In this document: piece after piece, positions 36,547 to 45,261 of the stretch
Layout of the letters: each line of letters begins with the position of its first letter
How positions within the stretch are numbered: position 1 is the stretch's first letter
DNA from: Cephaloticoccus sp.
Lineage (GTDB): Bacteria > Verrucomicrobiota > Verrucomicrobiia > Opitutales > Opitutaceae
Length of the DNA: 64,000 nucleotides
NCBI GenBank assembly: GCA_030833445.1
Contig: JAURHD010000002.1
Span: forward strand, 62,001 to 126,000
Direction: 5' to 3'
Program-made: the position numbers and the translations under genes
The notes under the pieces: generated by a model
Database searches by the model: none
The model's input: the letters and a program-made list of their open reading frames with translations, nothing else
What the model was told of the DNA's origin: nothing

Positions 36547-39500
36547 TTAGTGAGAGGGAGCTGGAACAACGGTCGAGGTTGAGTCCGTTGGTTGATCAAG
36601 GGAATGATCACGCGCCAAGAGGACATAAAAAGCCGGCACGACAAACAAGGTGCAGACTGAACCAATCGCCATACCGACAACCAGCACCCAGCCAATGCTA
36701 TTACGGGCGGCTGCGCCGGGACCTGTGACAAAGATCAGCATCATGTGACCAAATACGGTGGCAGCGGAGGTCATCAATACCGGACGCAGACGGGTAACCG
36801 CTGCCTGCCGGATGGCCACGAGTTTGGCGATGCCCTGCTCTTGGAGGGAGTTGGCAAACTCCACAATCAGGATGCCGTTCTTGGCGATCAATCCAACCAA
36901 GGTGATCAGACCAATTTGGGAATAGATATTCAGCGAAGTTTTCCAGAGAAAGATCGGCAACAAGGCGCCAAAGAATGCCAGCGGCACTGATCCGAATAGA
37001 ATGATGAACGGATCACGGAAGCTGTTAAATTGGGCCGCGAGGACCAGGAAGATCAGCACCAAGGCCAGGCCGAGGGCGGGCAGCAAGCGGTCGCCTTCAT
37101 TGCGCAATTGGCGCGACTGACCGCCGTAATCAATCGAGTAACCGGGAGGCAGAATTTCCGCCGCCTTCGCCTCCAGTTTCTTGAGCGCACCATCAATACT
37201 CGGACCCACGCCCGTAATCTTGATGGAATTGAGCTGTTGAAACCGGTTCAGTGAGCGCGGCTGCACGGTGTGCTTCAGGGTGGCAATCGTGGACAACGAA
37301 ATCAGCTGACCTTGCGGTCCGCGAATATGGTAATCGAGCAATTGATCGGCATTGAGCCGTTCCCCGCGTTCCACTTGCGGAATCACGCGATAACTGCGGC
37401 CGTCGTTGATGAAGCGGTTGACGTAACCGCCACCGAGCATTGAGCCGAGGTCGCGGGCCACATCACTGAGGCTGAGCCCCATTGAGGCCACCTTGTCCTT
37501 GTCGATCTCGATCTCGACCTGCGGGAGGTCGAACTTCAGGTCGCTGTCGGCAAAATAGAAGGTCGGCGCACCACCACCGGCATTGGCCTCGGTGTTGGCG
37601 TAGAGCACGAGTTGGTTGGCGTATTCGACCATCTCCTTGTGGTCATCGGTGGAGCGGAGCACGAACTCGATCGGCAACGAGCCGCCTGATGGCAGCGGGT
37701 CGGGCGTCGTGACGATCGCGTTGATCCCGGCCACGGCACTGGCTGGCCCTTGCAAGGATTGCTCGATCTGCAGTGCAGTGCGGGTGCGCTCCGACCATGG
37801 CTTGAGAATGATACCGGAAAATCCGAAATTGGCCGCGGTGATTTGAAAGGAATTTTCATACTCCGGCACTTTCATGAACATGTCCTGCACTTGGGCACTG
37901 TAGATCACGTTCTGATCGATCGTCGCGGTGGGCGACGGCAACAGAATGCTGAAGACGACGCCTTGGTCTTCCTTCGGTGCGAGTTCCTTCTGCGCAAAGG
38001 TAAAGAAGGGCAGCACCAATAGCGTGAGCAGAACCGCGGAAACGGTTGCAACGGGGGCCCAGCGGGGACGAGCACCCTTTACCCGGTCCCACACATAAAA
38101 CAGCCAGTAGATCGGGGTGAGCACAAAACCCAACAGAACGGCACCCCACCAGGACACCCCGCGGGTTTCCAAAACGCCGCCCAGTGCGTGATCATAACGG
38201 GTGCGCAACCGGTCAAACAAATGGTTGATCGCGCCGGTGAGCCCCTTCTCTTCCGCTTCCGCTCCCTTGAGCAAATAGGCACTCATCATCGGCGACAAGG
38301 TCAGCGCAACGAAACCGGATACGGTAACGGCACCGGCCAAGGTGAAGGCGAATTCCCGGAAAAGGGCACCGGTCAAACCACCTTGGAAACCAATCGGCGC
38401 ATAGACGGCCGCGAGGGTGATGGTCATCGAAATAACCGGGCCCACGAGTTCGCGGGCACCGAGAATGGCGGCATCAAACGGCGTTTTGCCTTCGCGAATA
38501 TGTCGCTCGATATTTTCCACCACGACGATCGCATCGTCCACGACGATACCCACCGCGAGCACGATGGCCAAAAGCGTGAGCAAGTTGATGGTGAATCCCA
38601 TGACCAGCATGACAAACAAGGCACCGATCAGGGACAGCGGCATGGCGATCAAGGGAATGATCACCGATCGCACGGATCCGAGGAATAGGAAAATGACGAC
38701 CGCCACGATCATGAGCGTCTCGGTGAGAGTCTTCACGATTTCGCTCAACGCGTCGTCGATATACTTGGAAGCATCATAGGCGATCTTGCCTTTAAGGCCG
38801 GCCGGCAAAGCGACCTGAATGCCAGGCATCGCTTCGCGCACCCGTTGAATCACTTCCACCGTGCTCTCGGTCGGCAGGACCCATATGCCCATGAAAGTCG
38901 CGGTCTGGCCACCAAATCGCACTTCTTCATCGTAGCTTTCGGCCCCAAGCACGACATTAGCCACGTCGGACAAACGGATTATGGTGCCGTTCTTCTCCGC
39001 CACCACGAGCTGTCGGAATTCATCGACATTCTGCAAATCCGTATCGGCCACGAGGCTCACACTGATCATCGAGCCCTTGGTCGCACCGACCGCCGCCAGG
39101 GCATTGTTGGAAGCCAGCGCCCCACGGACCTCCGATGGACTCACCCCATGAGCCGCCATCTGGTCAGGATTGAGCCAGATGCGCATCGCAAAAACCCGAC
39201 CACCGAGAATATCCGCCCGCTGCACGCCTTTGATGGCGGACAGCTGAGGCTGAACCATGCGATTCAGATAATCGGTAATCTCGTTTTGATCGAGTTCATC
39301 CGAATAGAAACTCAGATACATTGAGGCGAATTGGTTATCGCTCGTCTCAACATTGATGGTCGGCGCCTCGGACTCGGGCGGTAGTTCGTTGCGGACCTGA
39401 TCTATCTTGGAACTGATCTGGGTCAGCGCGGCATTGGTATCATAATTAAGCCGGAGATAGGCCTTAATGGAACTGAAACCGGCGCGACTCTCGGACTCGA

Positions 39501-39747
39501 TATAGTCAATGCCATCGGCACTCGCGATCACCCGCTCAAGCTGGGTCGTAATGTAACCACGAACCGTATCGGCGCTCGCTCCAAAGTAGATGGTGTTGAC
39601 GTTGACTACGGCGCTATCACTGCGCGGGTATTGCCGGGTATTCAGCTGGAAGTAAGCAACGACGCCCACGACCAGAATCACCGTATTGACCACCAGTGCG
39701 ATGACCGGCTTACGGATGAATAAATCTGTGAAGCTTTTGGAAAGCAT
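36547..39747 (-). CDS. RND (AcrB/HAE1-like) efflux permease
   Basis: Inner-membrane proton-driven permease of 1066 residues, start MLSKSFTDLFIRKPVIALVVN. Twelve TMs with the internal duplication are evident: TM1 near residue 12-30, the TM2-6 block about 335-490 with VVDDAIVVVENIERH carrying the proton-relay acids (V-D-D), and a second block about 870-1040. The large periplasmic loops include FSSIKAYLRLNYDTNAAL. It lies 23 bases after the adaptor gene. The hydrophobic, drug-type HAE1 class is more likely than a heavy-metal pump; it lacks the metal-type Met clusters, but substrate is not determined. Confidence 0.94.
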   Translation of the reverse strand: MLSKSFTDLFIRKPVIALVVNTVILVVGVVAYFQLNTRQYPRSDSAVVNVNTIYFGASADTVRGYITTQLERVIASADGIDYIESESRAGFSSIKAYLRLNYDTNAALTQISSKIDQVRNELPPESEAPTINVETSDNQFASMYLSFYSDELDQNEITDYLNRMVQPQLSAIKGVQRADILGGRVFAMRIWLNPDQMAAHGVSPSEVRGALASNNALAAVGATKGSMISVSLVADTDLQNVDEFRQLVVAEKNGTIIRLSDVANVVLGAESYDEEVRFGGQTATFMGIWVLPTESTVEVIQRVREAMPGIQVALPAGLKGKIAYDASKYIDDALSEIVKTLTETLMIVAVVIFLFLGSVRSVIIPLIAMPLSLIGALFVMLVMGFTINLLTLLAIVLAVGIVVDDAIVVVENIERHIREGKTPFDAAILGARELVGPVISMTITLAAVYAPIGFQGGLTGALFREFAFTLAGAVTVSGFVALTLSPMMSAYLLKGAEAEEKGLTGAINHLFDRLRTRYDHALGGVLETRGVSWWGAVLLGFVLTPIYWLFYVWDRVKGARPRWAPVATVSAVLLTLLVLPFFTFAQKELAPKEDQGVVFSILLPSPTATIDQNVIYSAQVQDMFMKVPEYENSFQITAANFGFSGIILKPWSERTRTALQIEQSLQGPASAVAGINAIVTTPDPLPSGGSLPIEFVLRSTDDHKEMVEYANQLVLYANTEANAGGGAPTFYFADSDLKFDLPQVEIEIDKDKVASMGLSLSDVARDLGSMLGGGYVNRFINDGRSYRVIPQVERGERLNADQLLDYHIRGPQGQLISLSTIATLKHTVQPRSLNRFQQLNSIKITGVGPSIDGALKKLEAKAAEILPPGYSIDYGGQSRQLRNEGDRLLPALGLALVLIFLVLAAQFNSFRDPFIILFGSVPLAFFGALLPIFLWKTSLNIYSQIGLITLVGLIAKNGILIVEFANSLQEQGIAKLVAIRQAAVTRLRPVLMTSAATVFGHMMLIFVTGPGAAARNSIGWVLVVGMAIGSVCTLFVVPAFYVLLARDHSLDQPTDSTSTVVPAPSH

Positions 39748-39770
39748 GGGAGATAAGTGACGGAGGTTGC

Positions 39771-40892
39771 TCAGGTGTTATCCGGCGTCGGATTTGCGCT
39801 GCTCGACGGCATGGCCGAGTTGTTGATTTGCACGTGGGCGCCGTTTCGAAGTTTGAACACTCCGCCCGTAACCACTTCCTCACCGGACTTGACGCCCTCG
39901 GCGATGACCACGAGGTCCCCGCGGGTCGCACCCAGTTTAACAAACTGCTGACGGGCACCGAGGTATTCGGCGCCATCTTCACCCTTCATCTTTTCCACGA
40001 TGTAGACAGAATTGCCATACGAAGCATAGGCGATCGCCGTGGCAGGCACCGCGATCTGCATGCCATTGGCCGGCAATGCCACTTCGACGCGGACAAACAT
40101 ACCGGAGCGCAACACTTCGCCGGGATTATCCATGGTGGCCTGGACCGAAATATTGCGGGTGGCCATATCGACCTGCGTATTGATCGCGGTGACTTTCGCC
40201 GCGAATTGCTTGTCCGGGAAGGCATCCACCGCAATCTGCACGTCTTGCCCGACCTTGAGGACCTGCATTTCGCGCTGCGGCACATTGAAATTCACGAATA
40301 CGGTATCCAATTTCTGCAACGGCATCAGGGGAGCGCCGCGGGCGACAAACTGCCCGACGTTGATCTGGCGAATTCCCACGCGGCCGGAAAAGGGTGCCCG
40401 CACTTCCTTCTTGGCGATCTGGGCCTTTAGCGCGGCAACGTCGGCGAGAGCTTGATCCAATTGAGCGTTGGTTGAATCGGCTTCGGCCTGACTGATGGTG
40501 TTCTTGGCGAGCAAGTCAGTCGAGCGGTCACTCTGCAAACGGGCCAAAGTCGCCCGGGCTTCCGCCGCCTTCAATTGTGCCAGCTCCACGCCCGTATCAA
40601 ATTTGACCAACAAATCACCGGCCTGCACGGCCGTGCCGCTATCCGCGGCAATCTTCACGATCGTGCCGTCGGCATCCGCACTGAGCATGATACCCTGCAC
40701 CGGCGCCAAAGTGCCGATGGCGTTGATGGATGGATTCCACGTGACTTCCTTGGCCACAAACGTGCTCACCGACGACGCCGGTTGCACGTGAGGAGCGGAT
40801 GTCATTTCCTTGATCTGCGCGACCTTGGTGGCGCCGAGAGCGATGACGACGAGGATGAATCCTCCGATGGCAATGAGTAGCTTCTTTAGCAT
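39771..40892 (-). CDS. RND efflux periplasmic adaptor subunit
   Basis: Membrane-fusion protein of 373 residues with an N-terminal anchor (MLKKLLIAIGGFILVVIALGA). Domain order is membrane-anchored start, lipoyl-type half (GTLAPVQGIMLSADADGTIVK), helical hairpin (LARLQSDRSTDLLAKNTISQ), second lipoyl half (VRAPFSGRVGIRQINVGQFV) and a beta-barrel region with SATMDNPGEVLRSGMFVRVE. It couples the RND permease to the TolC-like channel. The gene follows marR with a 26-base gap and precedes the permease by 23 bases, a tight operon. Confidence 0.93.
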   Translation of the reverse strand: MLKKLLIAIGGFILVVIALGATKVAQIKEMTSAPHVQPASSVSTFVAKEVTWNPSINAIGTLAPVQGIMLSADADGTIVKIAADSGTAVQAGDLLVKFDTGVELAQLKAAEARATLARLQSDRSTDLLAKNTISQAEADSTNAQLDQALADVAALKAQIAKKEVRAPFSGRVGIRQINVGQFVARGAPLMPLQKLDTVFVNFNVPQREMQVLKVGQDVQIAVDAFPDKQFAAKVTAINTQVDMATRNISVQATMDNPGEVLRSGMFVRVEVALPANGMQIAVPATAIAYASYGNSVYIVEKMKGEDGAEYLGARQQFVKLGATRGDLVVIAEGVKSGEEVVTGGVFKLRNGAHVQINNSAMPSSSANPTPDNT

Positions 40893-40918
40893 GGTATGGT
40901 TAGGTTGAATTCTGGAAA

Positions 40919-41497
40919 TCAGTTAGAGAGCGTGGACGAGGCCGGAGTTTGGCCGCAGTTGGGGGCGTGCCGGAGAATCTTGTTCAACAATCCGACGAGC
41001 GTTTTGCGTTCATCTTCGGTCAGAGGTTCCATGAGTTCGGCCATGAGGCGGAAATGACCGGGTAACATTTGCTTGATGAAAGTTACTCCTTCGGGGGTGA
41101 GTTCGACAGACATCATCCGACGGTCGTTGGGGTCCGGTTCCCGACGCACGAGACCGTCACGCTCCAAGGTATCCACCAATCCGGTCATCGTTGCGCGAGT
41201 GACTCCAGCGGCATCCGCCAGTTCCGCGGGTGTGCGGGGACCTTGATTTTCCGCGGTCTGCTCCCCGCCTCCACAACGCATTTGAGAGGTCCGCCAGAGC
41301 AGCATCAGGACACTGAATCGGCCTTGGGAGATATGGTGCTCACTCAAATAACGTTCGATCACGCCATAAACCTCATCCCCCGTGCGCAAGAGATTCAGGT
41401 AGGCCACGCAGGCGGACGGGTCGAGTTCCGGAAACTCTTTGGCCCCCTCCAAGAGGCATTCATAACGCGGTAAATCTTTGAGTAGGAGAAAAGGCAT
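40919..41497 (-). CDS. MarR family transcriptional regulator
   Basis: A 192-residue winged-helix regulator at the head of the efflux operon. The DNA-binding region is about 90-145: PAELADAAGVTRATMTGLVDT is the helix-turn-helix and LVRREPDPNDRRMMSVELT is the wing. An unusual extra linker TSQMRCGGGEQTAENQGPRT precedes it and includes a cysteine that could sense oxidants, though that is speculative. It probably represses its own operon through the palindrome at 41533-41546 and releases on ligand binding. The start ATG at 41497 is the first in frame after the promoter. Confidence 0.9.
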   Translation of the reverse strand: MPFLLLKDLPRYECLLEGAKEFPELDPSACVAYLNLLRTGDEVYGVIERYLSEHHISQGRFSVLMLLWRTSQMRCGGGEQTAENQGPRTPAELADAAGVTRATMTGLVDTLERDGLVRREPDPNDRRMMSVELTPEGVTFIKQMLPGHFRLMAELMEPLTEDERKTLVGLLNKILRHAPNCGQTPASSTLSN

Positions 41498-41529
41498 TCT
41501 GTTAGCGAAACGTAATTATCAGGGGGCTG

Positions 41530-41557
41530 ATAGTTAGGTAGCTAACCATAATTGCAA
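41530..41557 (-). promoter_or_regulatory. Likely promoter with MarR operator
   Basis: On the minus strand a -35 like TTGCAA (41557-41552) is followed by a 16-base spacer and a -10 like AACTAT (41535-41530). The spacer overlaps the palindrome GTTAG-N4-CTAAC (41533-41546), which would place a dimeric MarR protein on the promoter. Spacing from the marR start codon (about 33 bases) fits. The match is by eye. Confidence 0.5.
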
Positions 41558-41634
41558 GCCGGGATGTGTGAATTTTTGCTAATTTCACCTACCCGTCACT
41601 GAAAGTCCTCGGAAAATAGAACCAACCGCAAGTC

Positions 41635-43626
41635 TCAGAGCGACTGGGCAGCGGCCACTACGGCTTCCGTGGTAATACCCAAGGCCTCGAAAACCTGTTC
41701 TGCCGGTGCACTCAAACCGAAGCGATCAATTGCCACGATCTTACCTGCAGGACCAACGAATTGATGCCAGAGCGCACTGACACCGGCTTCCACGGCCACC
41801 CGTTTCTCGCAACTGGCAGGTAGAACACTTTGACGATAGTCACTTGATTGACGGTTAAAGCGCTCGATACATGGGACAGACACCACGCGCACTCCGGCAC
41901 CGAGTTGCTTGGCGGCGGCGATCGCCAGTTGGAGCTCACTACCTGTGGCCATGAGGATATGGGTCAGAGGTCCGGTTTCCTGCACCGCGACATAGGCACC
42001 CTTCAACACGCCTTCCCGACGGGTCGTGGCCGGAATCTCATTCATCAAGGGCAACGCCTGTCGACTCAGGGCAATCAAGGTCGGTCCATCCTGGCGCTCC
42101 AACGCCCCCGCAAAGGCACCCGCCACTTCCTCGGCATCGGCTGGACGGATCACATCAAAATTGGGGATCAGTCGCAGAGATGAAACTGTCTCGACTGGTT
42201 GGTGAGTGGGACCGTCCTCACCGACACCCACGGAATCGTGGGTATAAATGTAGATCACGGGCAGTTTGGCCAAAGCCGCGATCCGCATCGAAGGCCGGGA
42301 GTAATCGGCGAAAACCAGGAAGGTCGCGATACTTGGACGATACAGCCCGTCGTAGGCCATGCCATTGGCGATGGCTGCCATGCCGTGCTCACGAATGCCG
42401 AACCGGATATTGCGGCCGCCGGGATTGCCGGCTTCGAAATCCTTCGAGGAGGCAATATAGTTCTTGGTCGAACCGTAGAGATCCGCACTGCCACCGATCA
42501 GGAACGGCAATTCAGCCGCCAGGGGTTGGAGCACATCGGTGCCGGCCGCACGGGTGCCGCCATGTTTAACGTCCGCGGCAAACAAGGGTATTTTTGCCAG
42601 CAGTTCAGAAGCAGTTGGAGACAACGCAGCTGAATCGAGCAAGGCCGCCTTGTCGGGATTCGCGTTGCGCCACGCCTTGTAGAGCTTCTTCCATTTGTTG
42701 GCTCCACGGACGAGGCGCTTTTTGTGCGCCGCGAAATAGGTGAGCACATCGTCACTGACGTAGAAATGTTCATCCGCCGGCAAGCCGAGACCCGCCCGGG
42801 CGCTTTCGGCAAACTTCGCCCCACCCTCGCCGTGACCCTTGGCCGTGCCGGCCACTTCGGGAATGCCGCGGGCAATTTCTGTGCGGGCAATGATGAGTTG
42901 CGGCTTACCCGACTTGGACTTCTTGGCTTTCTTGAAGGTCTTAAGGAAAGCAGCCATGTCATGGCCATCCACGGTCAGCACATCCCATCCGATGGCCTTG
43001 AACCGGGCCGCGGTATTTTCGCTCTGGGTCTTATCTGCCATCGCGTCGAGGGTGACGTCGTTGGAATCATAAATCAGGATCAGGTTGCCGAGTTGCTGGT
43101 GACCCGCAAATTCCACCGCCTCCATCGCCACGCCTTCCTGCATGCATCCGTCACCGGCTAGGCAAACCACACTGTAGTTGATGATTTCGTGTTCGGCCGT
43201 GTTCAGTCGCTCTGCCGCCATCTTGCGCGTCACCGCCATGCCAACGGCATTGCCAATCCCCTGACCCAGCGGTCCGGTCGTGCATTCCACCCCCGGGGTT
43301 TCATGAAATTCCGGATGACCCGGAGTCCGCGAATGCAACTGCCGAAAGGCCTTAAGGTCGTCCCGGCTGAGGTCATAGCCGCTGAGATGCAACCAGCTGT
43401 AGAGAAACATGGACCCGTGTCCGGCCGAAAGGATGAAACGGTCGCGATTGAGCCAACGCGGCTCGTCGGGATTGTGCTCCAAGACATTGCCATAAAGCAC
43501 CGCACCGATTTCCGCACAACCCAAAGGGAGACCCAAGTGACCGATCCCGGCTTTGTGCACCGCATCGATGGCGAGTCCACGGGCTTGGTTGGCGGCTTGG
43601 GCGAGAAGATCGGTTTGTAATGTCAT
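41635..43626 (-). CDS. tkt: Transketolase
   Basis: Thiamine-diphosphate enzyme of the non-oxidative pentose phosphate pathway moving two-carbon units between sugar phosphates. Length 663 residues. Seen motifs: substrate/TPP segment [19 protein letters not shown]-binding [13 protein letters not shown] with the downstream N in DSNDVTLD, and the pyrimidine-domain catalytic Glu region [35 protein letters not shown] is the conserved central loop. The C-terminal domain begins near [14 protein letters not shown]. It stands alone between the marR operon and the ribosomal cluster. A single-chain enzyme, not the split form. Confidence 0.96.
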   Translation of the reverse strand: MTLQTDLLAQAANQARGLAIDAVHKAGIGHLGLPLGCAEIGAVLYGNVLEHNPDEPRWLNRDRFILSAGHGSMFLYSWLHLSGYDLSRDDLKAFRQLHSRTPGHPEFHETPGVECTTGPLGQGIGNAVGMAVTRKMAAERLNTAEHEIINYSVVCLAGDGCMQEGVAMEAVEFAGHQQLGNLILIYDSNDVTLDAMADKTQSENTAARFKAIGWDVLTVDGHDMAAFLKTFKKAKKSKSGKPQLIIARTEIARGIPEVAGTAKGHGEGGAKFAESARAGLGLPADEHFYVSDDVLTYFAAHKKRLVRGANKWKKLYKAWRNANPDKAALLDSAALSPTASELLAKIPLFAADVKHGGTRAAGTDVLQPLAAELPFLIGGSADLYGSTKNYIASSKDFEAGNPGGRNIRFGIREHGMAAIANGMAYDGLYRPSIATFLVFADYSRPSMRIAALAKLPVIYIYTHDSVGVGEDGPTHQPVETVSSLRLIPNFDVIRPADAEEVAGAFAGALERQDGPTLIALSRQALPLMNEIPATTRREGVLKGAYVAVQETGPLTHILMATGSELQLAIAAAKQLGAGVRVVSVPCIERFNRQSSDYRQSVLPASCEKRVAVEAGVSALWHQFVGPAGKIVAIDRFGLSAPAEQVFEALGITTEAVVAAAQSL

Positions 43627-43680
43627 GAGATAGATTCAACAGGGTTAATCACGCATCCGGACCCGGGGAAGCAGAAATTT

Positions 43681-43713
43681 AAAACAAAAAAGGCGAACCC
43701 GGTTGGGTTCGCC
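43681..43713 (-). terminator. Rho-independent terminator after rplS
   Basis: On the minus strand GGCGAACCC (43713-43705), loop AACC, GGGTTCGCC (43700-43692) is followed by a T-rich run (TTTTTTGTTTT, 43691-43681). It lies 28 bases after the rplS stop and before tkt, ending the ribosomal transcript. Confidence 0.85.
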
Positions 43714-43740
43714 TTGGAAGTTGGCTCAGAAATGAGTTGA

Positions 43741-44109
43741 TCAGCGGGCGGTGCGCTTTTCGGCGCGGAGCTCCTTGATCGCCATAGCGGCCTTACCCTT
43801 GCGGCTGCGCAGATAGTAAAGACGGGCGCGCATCGGCTCGGACTGGCGGTCGACCTCGATCTTCTCGACGTTGGGGGACTGCACTGGGAAAACCTTTTCC
43901 ACACCTTCGCCGTAGCTGATACGACGAACCGTAAAAGTCTCCTGCATCCCGGCACCCTTGCGGGCGATCACGATGCCGGCAAAAATCTGCACGCGCTCTT
44001 TGTCGCCTTCACGCACCTTGGTGTGGACTTTGACACCGTCGCCCACGCGGAACGCAGGAACGTCCTGCTTGATTAATGCAGCGGTGATTTCTTTGATGAT
44101 CGGGTTCAT
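43741..44109 (-). CDS. rplS: 50S ribosomal protein L19
   Basis: Ribosomal protein at the 30S-50S interface, 122 residues. Conserved features are FRVGDGVKVHTKVREGDKER, QIFAGIVIARKGAG, TFTVRRISYGEGVEKVFP and the end LYYLRSRKGKAA, all typical of L19. It starts 10 bases after the trmD stop, so both are on one transcript. In E. coli the order is rpsP-rimM-trmD-rplS; here rimM is absent from the block. Confidence 0.97.
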   Translation of the reverse strand: MNPIIKEITAALIKQDVPAFRVGDGVKVHTKVREGDKERVQIFAGIVIARKGAGMQETFTVRRISYGEGVEKVFPVQSPNVEKIEVDRQSEPMRARLYYLRSRKGKAAMAIKELRAEKRTAR

Positions 44110-44119
44110 GGCTATGAGT

Positions 44120-44788
44120 TTATTTGAGTAAATCTGGTCGGACTTGGCGGGTTTTCTCCTCCTGTTGCGCGGTTCGCCACTTGTCGATCTCGGTATGATT
44201 GCCGGAAAGCAGGACCTCCGGAACTGACATACCTCGATATTCCGCGGGACGCGTGTATTGAGGAAAGTCGAGCAACTTGCTGGTGAAACTTTCGTGCGTC
44301 AATGACTTTTCCTCACCAAGCACACCGGGAATAAACCGGGCCAGCGCATCGATCAAAACCGCCGCCGCGAGGGTGCCGTTGGTCAGGACGTAATCGCCGA
44401 TACTGATCTCCTCATCGATCACGGTGTCGCGGATCCGTTGGTCAATCCCTTCATAATGGCCGCTCAACAGGACAAGGTGTTGCTGTTTGGAGAGTTCCTC
44501 CGCCTTGGCCGAGGTAAAAGGCACGCCGTCCGGTGTCAGATAGATGCGACGACAGCCGGGGGTTTGAACCGCTTCGATGGCCGCCACCACGGGCTCGCAC
44601 TTCATGACCATCCCCGCCCCGCCACCAAACGGCCGATCATCCGTGGTCCGGTGCTTGTCCGTGGCCCAATCGCGCACATTACGCACAGTGATCTCAAGGA
44701 GCTTTGCTTCGCAGGCCCGCCCCAGCATGCTCTCGGAAAGGAATCCGTCGAGCATCCGGGGGAATAGCGTGAGGACGTCGATGCGCAT
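44120..44788 (-). CDS. trmD: tRNA (guanine-37-N1)-methyltransferase
   Basis: SPOUT-family methyltransferase placing m1G at position 37 of tRNAs, which prevents frameshifting. Length 222 residues. The AdoMet-binding trefoil-knot segments are LLSGHYEGIDQRIRD and ISIGDYVLTNGTLAAAVLID, with ARFIPGVLGEEKSLTHESF following. The start MRIDVLTLFPRMLDGFL is the family start. A consensus-like -10 box ends six bases before this ATG (see 44795-44822), so the transcript from it would be leaderless or nearly so. It is followed by rplS. Confidence 0.96.
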   Translation of the reverse strand: MRIDVLTLFPRMLDGFLSESMLGRACEAKLLEITVRNVRDWATDKHRTTDDRPFGGGAGMVMKCEPVVAAIEAVQTPGCRRIYLTPDGVPFTSAKAEELSKQQHLVLLSGHYEGIDQRIRDTVIDEEISIGDYVLTNGTLAAAVLIDALARFIPGVLGEEKSLTHESFTSKLLDFPQYTRPAEYRGMSVPEVLLSGNHTEIDKWRTAQQEEKTRQVRPDLLK

Positions 44789-44794
44789 GAAGGG

Positions 44795-44822
44795 ATTATA
44801 TGGAGCCGGTGGAACTGGCCAA
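44795..44822 (-). promoter_or_regulatory. Likely sigma-70 promoter of trmD-rplS, giving a near-leaderless mRNA
   Basis: On the minus strand a perfect TATAAT (44800-44795) lies 16 bases after TTGGCC (44822-44817), a weak -35. Six bases separate the -10 from the trmD ATG, so transcription would start at about the ATG itself. The -10 matches consensus fully; the -35 matches in three positions. Confidence 0.55.
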
Positions 44823-44831
44823 GGACTGAAA

Positions 44832-44860
44832 CGAAAAAGCCCCGGAAAGTCCGGGGCTTA
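44832..44860 (-). terminator. Terminator after rpsP
   Basis: On the minus strand AAGCCCCGGA (44859-44850) pairs with TCCGGGGCTT (44846-44837) around a 3-base loop, with a short T-run continuing to 44834. It lies about 40 bases after the rpsP stop and before the trmD promoter, separating two transcripts or attenuating one. Confidence 0.8.
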
Positions 44861-44899
44861 AATGATTGGAAAGCGGTATGCTTTCAGTAAAAACCGCCC

Positions 44900-45157
44900 T
44901 TAGGCGGTCGCTGCCGGGGCCTTGCGGGCCTTCTTGATCATCGCGTTCAGCGTGTCGGTGGGCTTGGCACCCTTGCTGATCCAGTAGTCAACCCGGGCCA
45001 GATCGATCTTAACCTGATCGCTTTTGTTGCGGGGTGAATAGGTGCCGATTTGTTCAACGGCCGCGCCATCACGGCGGGAACGAGCCTCGGCTACCACGAC
45101 CCGATAATGAGGGTTGTGGATCGCGCCAACGCGGGTGAGACGAATTTTGAGTGCCAT
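44900..45157 (-). CDS. rpsP: 30S ribosomal protein S16
   Basis: Small-subunit protein of 85 residues starting MALKIRLTRVGAIHNPHYRVVV, with the conserved RSRRDGAAVEQIGTYSP and VKIDLARVDYWISKGAKPTDTL. Together with trmD and rplS it marks the usual ribosomal cluster. RimM, normally encoded directly after it, is missing; instead a terminator-like hairpin occupies the gap to trmD. It is divergent from ychF across about 104 bases. Confidence 0.97.
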   Translation of the reverse strand: MALKIRLTRVGAIHNPHYRVVVAEARSRRDGAAVEQIGTYSPRNKSDQVKIDLARVDYWISKGAKPTDTLNAMIKKARKAPAATA

Positions 45158-45261
45158 AGCAGATGTTTAAACGAAGCTTACTTGATTGGAAAAGCCGGAA
45201 AGCACACCGCTCGATAAATGGCTTGTCAAGCCCCGACTCCCCGGGCTCCCTCTGACTCCTT

